Shown here: piece after piece, positions 38,839 to 47,529 of the stretch
Position numbering within the stretch: the stretch's first letter is position 1
Layout of the letters: each line of letters opens with the position of its first letter
Source of the DNA: Alcaligenes faecalis
Lineage (GTDB): Bacteria; Pseudomonadota; Gammaproteobacteria; Burkholderiales; Burkholderiaceae_B
Assembly (NCBI RefSeq): GCF_005311025.1
Contig: NZ_CP031747.1
Location: forward strand, 248,001-312,000
Direction: 5' to 3'
Length of the DNA: 64,000 nt
Program-made: the position numbers and the translations under genes
The notes under the pieces: generated by a model
Seen by the model: the letters and a program-made list of their open reading frames with translations, nothing else
Told to the model about the DNA's origin: nothing
The model's database searches: none

Positions 38839-40647
38839 TCAGGTTGGAGAAAGAGAAGAAGGGGAGCGCCAGGCCTGGCTGCGGCGCAAGGAAGCGCGGC
38901 TCAGAGCATGAACCAGGACGCAGACAAAGCCGGAGCTGAGCATGATGACCGTGCACATGGCGGCGGCCGGGCCGATAAAGCCGGCGTCGTCCATATTCAT
39001 GACCGCTACCGAGGCCAGCACGGTTTGCGGGCTGTACAGAAACACGACGGCAGACACGGTGGTCATGGCCGAGACGAACAGGTAGCGCGCCACCGACAGC
39101 AAGGCAGGCAGGCACAGCGGCACGGTGACACCCATCAAGGTGGACAGACGCGGAGCCTTCAGGGAGGCGGCAGCGGCTTCCAGCTCGCCAGGAATGGCTT
39201 TCAGGGCCGTCACAAAGTTCAGATGGGCACTGGTGTACAGGTGAATTACCGTACACAGGACCAGCAAGCTCATGGAGCCGTACAGGCCGGACAAGGGATT
39301 GTTGGGGTGGTTGAAAAAGAAGATGTAGCCCAGACCCAGCACCAGACCAGGAATGGCCATGGGGGCCAGCGCCAGCATTTGCAGCACGCCGTACAAGCCT
39401 TTTTCGGACTGACCACGGGCAGGCAGTTTCTCCAGCACCCAGGCGCCCAGAAAGATCAGGGCCGAACCCAGAATGGCGGTAAACAAGGCCATGGTCAGGC
39501 TGTTGCGCCAGGCCAGCCAGCCGCCACCGTCCATATTGTTGAAGTCGTAGGACTTCAGGGACAGGCTCAGGTTGTAAGGCCAGAACTTGATCAGGGACGC
39601 CCAGACCGCCATGCCCACAATGCTCAGAATGGCCAGGGATACCAGTACCAGAACGAGAGTGAAGTAACGGTCGCGCTGACGGTGTGGCAGAGGCGAGTAG
39701 GCACTGAGCGAGCCTTGAGCCTGACCGCTGGCACGAGCACGCAGATGACGGTCCAGAAAGAAGGTCAGCACAGCGGGAATCAGCAGCAGCACGCCAATGG
39801 CCGCGCCTTTGGAAAACTGCAACTGACCGACAACGGCTTTATAGGCTTCCATGGCCAGCACGTTGTAGGAACCGCCCACCACTTTGGGCACACCAAAGTC
39901 GGTGACGGTCAGAGTAAAGACCAGGCATGCGGCGGAAAAAACGGCATAGCGGCTGGCGGGCAGGGTTACCGTCAGGAAGCGACGCCAGGAGTTGGCACCC
40001 ATGGCGCGGGCAGCGTCATACAGACGAGCATCGGCCAGGGCAAGACCGGTACTGAGAATCATCAGGGCGTGGGGGAAGGTGTAGAAGGCTTCGCCCAGCA
40101 CAATGCCCCAGAAACCATAAATCGTTTCACCGCCCAACCAGTGACGCAGCAAACCTTGGTTGCCAAACAGGTAGATCAGGGATAGGCCTGGCATCAGCGA
40201 TGGGGCCAGCAACGGCAAAAGGCCCAGCGCACGAAATAGTCCGGCACCGCGTATGCAGCAGCGTTGCAGGGCAAAGGCGAACGCGTAGGCAACGGGGATC
40301 ACGATCAGCAAGGTGGTCACGCCCACCAGAATGCTGCGGCCCACCATGGGCATGAAGCCCGGGGCGCTGATCACCGACCAGAACTGACCCAAACCCACCA
40401 GTTGCCCGTCGCCGTCTTGAATGGCGCGCAGCAAGATGAACAGCATGGGCAGGGCCAGGAACAGGACCAGCAGGGCAAACAGGGCAATCAATAAGGCGCG
40501 TCGTGCCGCCGAGCCTATCCAGACAGGCAAAACGGGACGGGTCAGGGGATGGTTCTTCACGCTAGTTTCAGCAACGGGCAGGCCATACAGGCTGGTGGAG
40601 CGCAGGGACGCCGCGCCAGGCTGTGGTGTGGAATCAATGGTGGGCAT
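38839..40647 (-). CDS. 2-aminoethylphosphonate ABC transporter permease (two domains fused)
   Basis: This is a 602-residue inner-membrane protein with two permease domains in one chain, each with about six helices and an EAA-type loop (LYDAARAMGANSWRRFLTVTLPA and LEAAAASLKAPRLSTLMGVTVPL). This is the FbpB-like layout of AEP and iron transporters. The ATG at 40647 lies inside the end of the ATPase gene (14-nt overlap). A longer start upstream would add 18 residues that read into the ATPase gene. Confidence 0.88.
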   Translation of the reverse strand: MPTIDSTPQPGAASLRSTSLYGLPVAETSVKNHPLTRPVLPVWIGSAARRALLIALFALLVLFLALPMLFILLRAIQDGDGQLVGLGQFWSVISAPGFMPMVGRSILVGVTTLLIVIPVAYAFAFALQRCCIRGAGLFRALGLLPLLAPSLMPGLSLIYLFGNQGLLRHWLGGETIYGFWGIVLGEAFYTFPHALMILSTGLALADARLYDAARAMGANSWRRFLTVTLPASRYAVFSAACLVFTLTVTDFGVPKVVGGSYNVLAMEAYKAVVGQLQFSKGAAIGVLLLIPAVLTFFLDRHLRARASGQAQGSLSAYSPLPHRQRDRYFTLVLVLVSLAILSIVGMAVWASLIKFWPYNLSLSLKSYDFNNMDGGGWLAWRNSLTMALFTAILGSALIFLGAWVLEKLPARGQSEKGLYGVLQMLALAPMAIPGLVLGLGYIFFFNHPNNPLSGLYGSMSLLVLCTVIHLYTSAHLNFVTALKAIPGELEAAAASLKAPRLSTLMGVTVPLCLPALLSVARYLFVSAMTTVSAVVFLYSPQTVLASVAVMNMDDAGFIGPAAAMCTVIMLSSGFVCVLVHALSRASLRRSQAWRSPSSLSPT

Positions 40648-41710
40648 GCAGCGCCTCGCTGGGAAGCTGAATGCGGCAGCGACGTGCGGCCAAGGGGTCA
40701 AGCAAGCGATCCCCTTGTTCGGGGTTGACGATGGCCTGGACAGTGAGCCCGTCCATGCCTTCGGGGCGCAGAATCAGCTTGTAGTGACGGCCCAAAAACA
40801 CGCCGTCCACGATGTCGGCCAAAAAGGTATTGGTCGTGGTGGCCGGGCTGCTGTTATCCAGTACCCGAATGTTTTCAGGGCGGATGAAAAGACGTCCTGC
40901 TGCAGTAGGCGCTTCCTGACCCAAGTCCAGACGAACGCGCTCGACCAGCACCGAGCAATCGTGCAAGGGCGTAAAGGGCAGCCAGTTGGCTTCACCGATA
41001 AAGCCCGCCACAAAGGGATCAGAGGGGGCTCGGTACAAAGCCTGGGGGCGATCAAATTGCACCAGTCGGCCTTTTTCCATCACGGCGATACGGTCCGCCA
41101 TGACCATGGCTTCTTCCTGATCGTGCGTCACCATCAAGGTGGTGATGGACAGTTGCTTTTGCAGCGCACGCAGCTCGATACGCAGCCGCTCGCGCACCTG
41201 GGCATCCAGCGCCGACATGGGTTCGTCCAGCAAGAGTAAGGAGGGTGAGGGGGCCAGTGCACGAGCCAGGGCCACACGCTGCTGCTGACCGCCCGACAGT
41301 TGTGCCGGGTACTTGTTTTCCGAACCGGACAGGCCGACCAGATCCAGCATCTCGGAGACGCGTTGACGCACTTGGGTGGCCAGGTTTTTGCGGGGCGACA
41401 GGCCGTAGGCAATATTCTGGGCCACGGTCAGGTTGGGGAACAGGGCGTAGGACTGAAACAGGATGCCGTAATCACGCTGTTGAGGGGGCAGGTGAGTAAT
41501 GTCACGGCCCGCCATCACTATGATGCCTTGATCGGCTTGTTGCAGCCCGGCAATGCATCGCAGCAAGGTGGTTTTGCCACAGCCCGAGGGGCCCAGCAAA
41601 CACACCAGTTCACCGGCTTGTATATCCAGGCTGACCTGGTCCAGGGCGGCAAAGGAGCCGAACTGCTTGTGCAGTCCTTGTATGGTTAAAAATGCGGGCT
41701 TGGCGCTCAT
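40634..41710 (-). CDS. 2-aminoethylphosphonate ABC transporter ATP-binding protein
   Basis: This is a 358-residue ABC ATPase. It has Walker A GPSGCGKTT, the Q-loop in ILFQSYALFP, signature LSGGQQQRVALARAL, Walker B LLLLDEPMSALD and the H-loop in LMVTHDQEEAMV. A C-terminal TOBE-like regulatory domain follows (RPENIRVLDN). ATG 41710 gives MSAKPAFLTIQGLHKQFG, and the 25 residues upstream are in the promoter region. It is the first gene of the minus-strand phosphonate operon, divergent from a LysR regulator. Confidence 0.9.
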   Translation of the reverse strand: MSAKPAFLTIQGLHKQFGSFAALDQVSLDIQAGELVCLLGPSGCGKTTLLRCIAGLQQADQGIIVMAGRDITHLPPQQRDYGILFQSYALFPNLTVAQNIAYGLSPRKNLATQVRQRVSEMLDLVGLSGSENKYPAQLSGGQQQRVALARALAPSPSLLLLDEPMSALDAQVRERLRIELRALQKQLSITTLMVTHDQEEAMVMADRIAVMEKGRLVQFDRPQALYRAPSDPFVAGFIGEANWLPFTPLHDCSVLVERVRLDLGQEAPTAAGRLFIRPENIRVLDNSSPATTTNTFLADIVDGVFLGRHYKLILRPEGMDGLTVQAIVNPEQGDRLLDPLAARRCRIQLPSEALHAHH

Positions 41711-41850
41711 CCTGGGTTCCGACTTGTCATGAATGTCATGAACGTCAGTATGGGAGTCGGATATGGCGGCACTATGACAGTACAACTAATTTCTGTAATA
41801 CGAGCATCGGATAATTTGGGCTTTGATTCTTCCCCGAGGAGAGCGGCAGC
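41711..41850. promoter_or_regulatory. divergent control region of the phosphonate operon
   Basis: The 140-bp region carries a short direct repeat, GTCATGAAT and GTCATGAAC (41728-41746), plus a nearby third GTCAGTA. It separates the transporter ATPase start from the LysR start and is the expected site of LysR binding (inference). Confidence 0.4.
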
Positions 41851-42726
41851 ATGCTGGCTCTGGAACTGAAGTCCTTTCACGCCACGGCTCATTGTGGCTC
41901 CATTACCAAGGCTGCCCAGCAATTGGGGATCAGCCAGCCCACCGTGACCTCGCATCTGCGACAGCTGGAAACCCGCTATGGCGTGGAGCTGTTCTATAGG
42001 CAAGGCAAGGGGGTGTACTTAAGCCAGCAAGGGGAACGCCTCTTGCCCCAAGTCGAGCAACTGATGCAGCAAGCTGCCCAGATCGATTTCAGTTTGCGTG
42101 ATCTGCGCGATCTGAAAAGTGGCATGTTGCGAGTGGGCGCGACCGGGCCGTATTACATCATGGCTGTATTACGGAATTTCCATCAGGCTTATCCCGGCGT
42201 GAAGATGCGTTTGAGCATTGATAATTCGCAACGGGTCTTGAGTGCCTTGCATGACTATCAACTTGATGTGATTGCGTCCTCGGCGCTGGTTGATGATCCG
42301 CGTCTGGTGCGTCTGCTGCTGGCTTCTGATCCCTTGGTGGCCGTGCTGCGAGTGGATCATCCTTTGGCTAACCGGCAGCGTGTGCGTATTGTGGACCTGT
42401 GCCGCCATCCCATTCTGATGCGTGAGCCCGGGTCCATGACACGGGAGCTATGCTATCAAGTGTTCCGGCAGGCGGGGCAGGAGCCGACGCAGTTGCTGGA
42501 GATAGGGAGCCGGGAGGCGATAGGGTGGGGAGTGGTGTGCGGCATGGGGGCCAGTTTGCTGCCCTTGCGTGAAGTGCCTGCGCATCCGGACATTATCAGT
42601 GTGCCACTCAGTGATGTCTCGGCTCATTTGAGCGAGTTTGTGTATTGCTTGAAAGAACGCGCGCAGGGCCATGCCATACGCGCGTTTCTGGAGCAGGTGC
42701 AGGCCGAGCTGCCTGCACCGGCATAA
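41851..42726 (+). CDS. LysR-family regulator of the phosphonate operon
   Basis: This is a LysR regulator of 291 residues. The helix-turn-helix is in GSITKAAQQLGISQPTVTSHLRQLE (residues about 15-40), followed by an effector-binding domain. It is divergent from the AEP transport operon, so it most likely senses AEP or a downstream metabolite and activates the operon, as AEP-linked LysR proteins do elsewhere. GAGGAGAG seven bases upstream gives a good ribosome-binding site. Confidence 0.9.
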   Translation: MLALELKSFHATAHCGSITKAAQQLGISQPTVTSHLRQLETRYGVELFYRQGKGVYLSQQGERLLPQVEQLMQQAAQIDFSLRDLRDLKSGMLRVGATGPYYIMAVLRNFHQAYPGVKMRLSIDNSQRVLSALHDYQLDVIASSALVDDPRLVRLLLASDPLVAVLRVDHPLANRQRVRIVDLCRHPILMREPGSMTRELCYQVFRQAGQEPTQLLEIGSREAIGWGVVCGMGASLLPLREVPAHPDIISVPLSDVSAHLSEFVYCLKERAQGHAIRAFLEQVQAELPAPA

Positions 42727-42734
42727 GGCCAGGA

Positions 42735-44768
42735 TCAAGCCAGTTCGGCCAGACCTTTCTCAAAAGCCTGACGGGCCTTCTGGACAGCGTCGCGCTGTTC
42801 CTGAACGGCTTTGCGCTGGCTGGCAATCAGGTCTTCCTGCTGGGCCAGTTGCTCGCTGAAACGCTGACCCAAGGTGCTTTGTGCACTGACGGCAGCCAGG
42901 TTGGCGCGGATGCGCTCCTGTTCAGCCACGGTTTCGTTCAGGGTCTCAACGGCCTGATTTTGCGCTTGCTGGGCCTGACTCAGCTGACGACGCAGCTCGA
43001 TCAGCTTGTCCATCCTGGCTTGTTGCGCGCTGTCCTGGCCGTTTCCACGCCACTGCAGCAGCATGTTCTCGTCGATTTCTTCCAGGCGCAATTCCATATG
43101 GTCTTGCAGGCTCAGCTGGGCCGTGACGGTGACCGTCTTGCCCTTGGCAACTTTCACTTTCAGGCGGTGCTCCTGGGCGGTGTCGCTATCATGGGCGTCG
43201 GACTTGAAGGTCCAGCCATCCTGACGAGGCAACTGGATCAGCACCGTGCGATCTTCATCGGCCGGAGCCTTGATCTCGTAGCGGAAGTTCTGCAAGCGCG
43301 TCCATTCCGAACGGGCAACGCCATCAGTCACACGGGTTTTGCTCAGGCGGTATTCATCCGTTTGCTCTTCGCGGATTTGAACTTTACTGTCTTGGGCAAA
43401 GTAGATCAAACGCTGCTCGCCAGCAGGCAGACCGGCCAGCTCTGCATCACCCACGTGACCGTCCTGTTCATTAAAGACGGTAATAATGCCGGGCGGCAGG
43501 CTATTGGCCTGTTCGTTCTTCACCCAAATGGCGGCTGTGGGATAGTCGCCAGCTTGGCCGCTGCGGTAAACCGAGAGGGACTCGGCCTGCAGCGATGTGT
43601 CGATAAAGGGCACCGAAACCGTCTGGCCGGTGGGTACGCTTAGCGTTTGTGGCAGGCTAAAGCGCACTTGAGTCTGACCTTCCTGTGCCTGGGTGCTGGC
43701 GCCAGCGCCGCCCGAAGCCCACTGTTTGGCCATGTTGCCATCGGCCGCATAGGCGGCGCTTTCCATCATGATGGGAGCGGGTGCGGCTGGAGCCATGCGA
43801 GCACGCATGGCCTCACCTGCTGCTTTGCGGGCGTGATTTGCGCTGACAGTAGCCTGGGTGTCAGCTTGCGGCGCGATGGAGCTGCCTACCGCCACCGGCA
43901 GTTCAGGGCGCTCGTTCCAGTAACGTTCCAGCAGACGCTGGCGCAGCATCACAGGCGAGCCCGAGCTTAGCGTGACCTTCACATCTTTCCAGTCCTCACC
44001 GCTGGTGTTCTCAAAAATGGCCCAGGCCTGCAGGCGGGCTTTGCCGTCCTGCATCATCAGGCGATAGGAGCTTTTCCATACCGGTGCAGGAATCAGGTAG
44101 GACAGGCGGGCTGTCTTGGCGTCGGTCTTGTTCAAGACCAGTTGAATATCACGCGACTGCTGATTGCTTTGACCGGCCAGCACTTCGGTGGCCTGCTGCA
44201 ATTGCTGTTGCAAGGTCTTGTCCAGTACTTCCAGGCTGGTGTCCGGGCCCAATTCCAGGGTCTGGATCTGGCCCTGTTCTGTCAGCACGCTCAAGATGGC
44301 CTGGGCGGGATGTTCCTTGGTGGCCGCAGTAGCTTGCACCCCCAGGACGGCACCCCGTACCAGGCGGCCTTGCGAGCTGGCGCTGACTTGCTGGCCGCGC
44401 AGCGCTTGTGCCAGGGTGGCGGGCGAGCGCAGGTCTTTGGCCGAGAATGGCAGGCTGTCAAAGCTTTCTTTCAGTGGGGCCAGACCCGACAAGGTCAGGG
44501 AGTCGATGCGGTTCTTGCCATCGACGGCCATCAGGGTTTTTAGAATGTCATCGACCTGGGTCAGGGGCACACGCAACTGAGCGGTACCGGTGTCAGAGAC
44601 GGGGATTTGTCGCTCGATCTCGGCCATACCGGCACTGGATAAGGTAATGGACTCGATCTGCTGGGCCCAGGCGGTGCTGGCTGCCGAGCCCATCCAGACC
44701 AGGAGCAAGGCGCCGGTCAAAAAGCGCAGGCGAGGCGTACGCGCAGCGTGGGGCACAAAGTGGTTCAT
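42735..44768 (-). CDS. DUF4139 domain-containing exported protein
   Basis: This is a 677-residue protein with an N-terminal signal peptide (hydrophobic FLTGALLLVWMGSAASTAWA, cleaved after AWA). A long central region corresponds to DUF4139 (LSYLIPAPVWKSSYRLM, LQAWAIFENTSGEDWKDVKVTLSSG). A coiled coil ends the chain (residues about 590-675, rich in Gln, Glu and Lys). Related proteins are annotated MuiA, mucoidy inhibitor-like, but no function is established. It stands alone, convergent with the LysR gene. Confidence 0.8.
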   Translation of the reverse strand: MNHFVPHAARTPRLRFLTGALLLVWMGSAASTAWAQQIESITLSSAGMAEIERQIPVSDTGTAQLRVPLTQVDDILKTLMAVDGKNRIDSLTLSGLAPLKESFDSLPFSAKDLRSPATLAQALRGQQVSASSQGRLVRGAVLGVQATAATKEHPAQAILSVLTEQGQIQTLELGPDTSLEVLDKTLQQQLQQATEVLAGQSNQQSRDIQLVLNKTDAKTARLSYLIPAPVWKSSYRLMMQDGKARLQAWAIFENTSGEDWKDVKVTLSSGSPVMLRQRLLERYWNERPELPVAVGSSIAPQADTQATVSANHARKAAGEAMRARMAPAAPAPIMMESAAYAADGNMAKQWASGGAGASTQAQEGQTQVRFSLPQTLSVPTGQTVSVPFIDTSLQAESLSVYRSGQAGDYPTAAIWVKNEQANSLPPGIITVFNEQDGHVGDAELAGLPAGEQRLIYFAQDSKVQIREEQTDEYRLSKTRVTDGVARSEWTRLQNFRYEIKAPADEDRTVLIQLPRQDGWTFKSDAHDSDTAQEHRLKVKVAKGKTVTVTAQLSLQDHMELRLEEIDENMLLQWRGNGQDSAQQARMDKLIELRRQLSQAQQAQNQAVETLNETVAEQERIRANLAAVSAQSTLGQRFSEQLAQQEDLIASQRKAVQEQRDAVQKARQAFEKGLAELA

Positions 44769-44992
44769 AGCGCTTCCTTATTCATCCGTAAGCGAAATAA
44801 AGGGTTGAAGCGCATTATGCCTAGCCTTGTGGGGCTCTGTCTGTCATTCGGGTAACAAAAAAATGCCACCGTCCGGCTTTCTCTACCTGGAGCAAAAAAT
44901 ACTTACGTCATCAAAAGCATGCAAGGCTCTGCTAGGATTTGGGCAGCGTAGCTTGTGCCAGCGCGCGTTTATCAATCTGGTGAAGGATCAAT

Positions 44993-45673
44993 ATGATGTG
45001 GACGTCGTGGGGCAATGCCTGGGCGGGGATGGGAGTTGCTCTGATCTTGGCGGTCTGTTTTTTCTGGCCAGCCCGACACCTGTCCTGGAGCCTGCCTGTA
45101 GAGCTGGAGCCTGAGTTGGACGGGCGTTCGCCGCGTGCTCATCGTCAATGGGGATGGGTATGCCAGAGTCTGGCCCTGGTCCTGATGTTGTGGGCCGGTT
45201 GGCGCTGGCAGTTGACGCCTGCAGCAGTGGCGGCCTGTGTGTTTATCGCCGGTACTGCTCTCTTGGCCTGGATTGACGCGGAAACCGGCTATCTACCTGA
45301 TCGTCTCACTTTGCCCTTGCTGTGGCTGGGCTTGCTGGTCAATCTGGATTACACCTTTAGCAGCTTGCCCTTGGCGGTGATTGGCGCGGCATTGGGCTAC
45401 AGCTTGCTGTGGTTGTTAAACCATGTGTTCTTGTTGCTGACCGGGCGTGCGGGCATGGGCTATGGCGACTTCAAATTACTGGCCGCGTTGGGAGCGTGGC
45501 TGGGGGTCACCGCCTTGCCGGGAATTCTTCTGGCGGCATCGGTATTGGGCTTGCTGGCGGCTCTGGTCTTGCGCCTTGGTGGGCGTTTGCAAGCCGGGCA
45601 GGCCATTCACTTTGGTCCGTATCTGGTCCTGGGAGGCTGGGTCATGCTGTTTTCCTTGCCGCGCATTTTGTAA
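44993..45673 (+). CDS. short A24-family prepilin peptidase
   Basis: This is a 226-residue inner-membrane aspartic protease with about six helices. The two catalytic aspartates are visible in LLAWIDAETGYLPDRLT (D95) and GMGYGDFKLLAALGAW (D159). Canonical PilD is about 290 residues, with an N-terminal methyltransferase and a Cys-rich zinc motif. Both are missing here, so this may cleave but not N-methylate its substrates. No pilin or secretion gene is adjacent in the window. Confidence 0.87.
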   Translation: MMWTSWGNAWAGMGVALILAVCFFWPARHLSWSLPVELEPELDGRSPRAHRQWGWVCQSLALVLMLWAGWRWQLTPAAVAACVFIAGTALLAWIDAETGYLPDRLTLPLLWLGLLVNLDYTFSSLPLAVIGAALGYSLLWLLNHVFLLLTGRAGMGYGDFKLLAALGAWLGVTALPGILLAASVLGLLAALVLRLGGRLQAGQAIHFGPYLVLGGWVMLFSLPRIL

Positions 45674-45751
45674 AACATGATTCGTTTTTTCCACAATTAA
45701 ACAGGCTGTGCAGGCCTTGTCCGCGCTGCCACAGCAAAAGTTTGGACTCGT

Positions 45752-45874
45752 ATGGGAGTCGTGGTAAAACGTCCGGGGCCAGTCGGGCTGGCGGGAGTTC
45801 CGCCCGAGCTGTATGTGGAAGTACAACGCGGTTCCATGGACATTGTCCCGCTGGCAAAGCAGACGGGAACCTGA
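45752..45874 (+). CDS. possible 40-residue peptide upstream of a flavoprotein
   Basis: An ATG-started ORF of 40 codons (MGVVVKRPGPVGLAGVPPEL ... QTGT) ends 10 nt before the start of the FAD-dependent oxidoreductase. Its codon use resembles local genes. No ribosome-binding site is evident at this ATG and no family is recognised. It could be a small substrate or leader peptide, or chance. Confidence 0.3.
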   Translation: MGVVVKRPGPVGLAGVPPELYVEVQRGSMDIVPLAKQTGT

Positions 45875-45884
45875 GGATGAAGGC

Positions 45885-46958
45885 ATGATTATTGTTGTTG
45901 GCGCCGGTGTGGCGGGCTTAGCGGCGGCGCGTCGCCTGAGTATGCAAGGTCAGGAAGTAACGCTGGTGGCTCCTCAGGAGCCCCAGCCCTCGTTTGGTGA
46001 GACCTTGTCCGAACGCGGGGCCGTGGTCTTGACCAGCCTGGGCTGGGCAGGCTGTCTGGATGAGACGGTAGCCTTGCGTTCACAAGGGCGTTTTTCGGTA
46101 TGGGGTAGCGCAGGACTGCGCACCGTGCAGGATGAAGACGGGCAGGGCTACCTGCTGGACAAGGCCCGTCTGGAGCAGGCGTTGTTTGAGCGCGTGCAAA
46201 AAGAAGCGAAGGTCAGTATTCGCCAGACACGAGTTCTGGGCCTGGAGCACCAGCCTGAAGGTGTGGTTGCCAGGCTGGCAGACGGTACCAGCCTGGAAGC
46301 TGCTGCTTTAATCGACTGTACTGGTCGTGCCGCCTTGTCCGCCGGAGCGGCCGCCCAGCGTCATCGTCTGGATAGACTGGTCGCTGCCTGGCACGTCTTT
46401 GACCTGCCTGAAGGGGCAGAACCCTTGGCTGCTTCCCTGGTAGAAGCCGTCGAGTTGGGGTGGTGGTACTTGTCCCCCATGCCGGGTCATCGCTTGATGG
46501 TGGCCTTGTTTTCGGACTCGGATCTTTTGCCCGATGGTTTGAGTCGAGATGGTTCGGTCTGGGCCGGTTTGCTGGGCTGTGCCGATGCGGCACGAGTGCG
46601 CATGGAAAGCCTGGGCTTGGATAGTCAGATGGCTGATCACGCTCCTAAAGTCAGCGCTGCCGCTAGCTGCACCGTGTCTTACTTCGTGGAAGGCCGCATC
46701 TTGCGTGCCGGTGATGCAGGCGCGGCCATGGACCCCCTGGCCGCCAATGGCCTGGCAACGGCCTTGTGGAGCGGATCACAATCGGCACAGGCTGCTGTAG
46801 CTCTGACAAAAGGCAATCCCGAGCCGGCGCGTGCTTACGAAAAGGACTATTTGTTAGGTTTGGTGCGTCACCTGAATTCGCAGCATGCTTTGTATGGCAT
46901 GGAGCAACGCTACGCGGCGCAGCCTTTCTGGCAGCGTCGTCATCGCGCCTTGGAGTGA
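45885..46958 (+). CDS. LodB/QhpG-like FAD-dependent oxidoreductase
   Basis: This is a flavoprotein of 357 residues. It has an N-terminal GAGVAGLAAARRL Rossmann motif, PSFGETLSERG (the GETL motif shared by tryptophan halogenase- and LodB-like enzymes) and a C-terminal AGDAGAAMDPLAANGLATALWSG segment. LodB/QhpG-type proteins modify Trp residues to build quinone cofactors in partner enzymes. Other relatives are halogenases or monooxygenases. No quinoprotein partner is visible nearby, so the role is open. ATG 45885 gives MIIVVGAGV, and GAAGG lies a few bases upstream. Confidence 0.75.
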   Translation: MIIVVGAGVAGLAAARRLSMQGQEVTLVAPQEPQPSFGETLSERGAVVLTSLGWAGCLDETVALRSQGRFSVWGSAGLRTVQDEDGQGYLLDKARLEQALFERVQKEAKVSIRQTRVLGLEHQPEGVVARLADGTSLEAAALIDCTGRAALSAGAAAQRHRLDRLVAAWHVFDLPEGAEPLAASLVEAVELGWWYLSPMPGHRLMVALFSDSDLLPDGLSRDGSVWAGLLGCADAARVRMESLGLDSQMADHAPKVSAAASCTVSYFVEGRILRAGDAGAAMDPLAANGLATALWSGSQSAQAAVALTKGNPEPARAYEKDYLLGLVRHLNSQHALYGMEQRYAAQPFWQRRHRALE

Positions 46959-47016
46959 TGGTAAAGAGGGCGGAGCAACGAAATAGCTTGCTGTAAGACC
47001 GCCAGAATCAAAAAAA

Positions 47017-47051
47017 CCGAAACAGTGCTCAGGTTGTTTCGGCTTTTTTTT
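47017..47051 (+). terminator. terminator after the flavoprotein gene
   Basis: CCGAAACA and TGTTTCGG form an 8-bp stem preceded by A and followed by eight T residues. Confidence 0.85.
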
Positions 47052-47244
47052 GGCTGATTGTTCTTCGGTAAGTCAGGGAGGTGTTTTGAATACGTCTGCC
47101 TTCAGTCCAAAAGGAGTTTGATTTTTCGGAAGGTCGTACCGCTGGAAGAGAGCCCCGGTCATATCAACACTGATTGGATCTACGTATCTGACTTCCTCGT
47201 CTTCAAACAGGGGTTCAAGCTGCTTGCTTTCAGACAGAAAAAAC

Positions 47245-47278
47245 AAAAAGCCGATCATCTTGCGATGATCGGCTTTTT
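47245..47278 (-). terminator. tRNA-Leu terminator, copy 1
   Basis: AAAAAGCCGATCATC-TTGC-GATGATCGGCTTTTT is a perfect 15-bp palindrome, 10 nt after the tRNA 3' end on the minus strand. The same hairpin follows the other tRNA-Leu copies. Confidence 0.92.
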
Positions 47279-47288
47279 GAGGAATTTA

Positions 47289-47373
47289 TGGTGCCCAGGA
47301 GAGGACTCGAACCTCCACACCCGAAGGCACATGGACCTGAACCATGCGCGTCTACCAATTCCGCCACCTGGGC
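47289..47373 (-). tRNA. tRNA-Leu (anticodon CAG), copy 1
   Basis: An 85-nt tRNA read on the minus strand. It has acceptor GCCCAGG/CCTGGGC, D-arm GCGGAATTGGTAGACGC, anticodon stem-loop CATGGTTCAGGTCCATG with CAG, a long variable arm with TGCCTTCGGGTG, T-arm GAGG-TTCGAGT-CCTC and encoded CCA. Confidence 0.97.
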
Positions 47374-47408
47374 TTTTGATCAAGGCTGCTGCCCGTCTCA
47401 AGCATTCA

Positions 47409-47438
47409 ATTATAGAGTGAGTTTCCTTGGGAAAGCAA
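47409..47438 (-). promoter_or_regulatory. tRNA-Leu copy 1 promoter
   Basis: On the minus strand, -35 TTGCTT (47433-47438) and -10 TATAAT (47409-47414) lie 18 bp apart, about 36 nt upstream of the tRNA. Confidence 0.75.
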
Positions 47439-47484
47439 GCATTTTTCACTCAATAAATTTAATTTTAATTTCTAGTTGATTGGC

Positions 47485-47502
47485 ATTCTCATTATCATTA
47501 TA
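47485..47502. promoter_or_regulatory. candidate Fur box upstream of padR-sip
   Basis: ATTCTCATTATCATTATA reads on the opposite strand as TATAAT-GATAAT-GAGAAT, three head-to-tail hexamers close to the GATAAT Fur consensus. It lies about 30 nt before the PadR start, so iron control of the two genes is likely. Confidence 0.65.
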
Positions 47503-47529
47503 GTGTGTCATGTGATATAGCATAAGAGT

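Noticed and set aside
47058-47420. 120-codon plus-strand ORF reading through tRNA-Leu copy 1
   Set aside because: It translates the antisense of a tRNA and its terminator; no ribosome-binding site.
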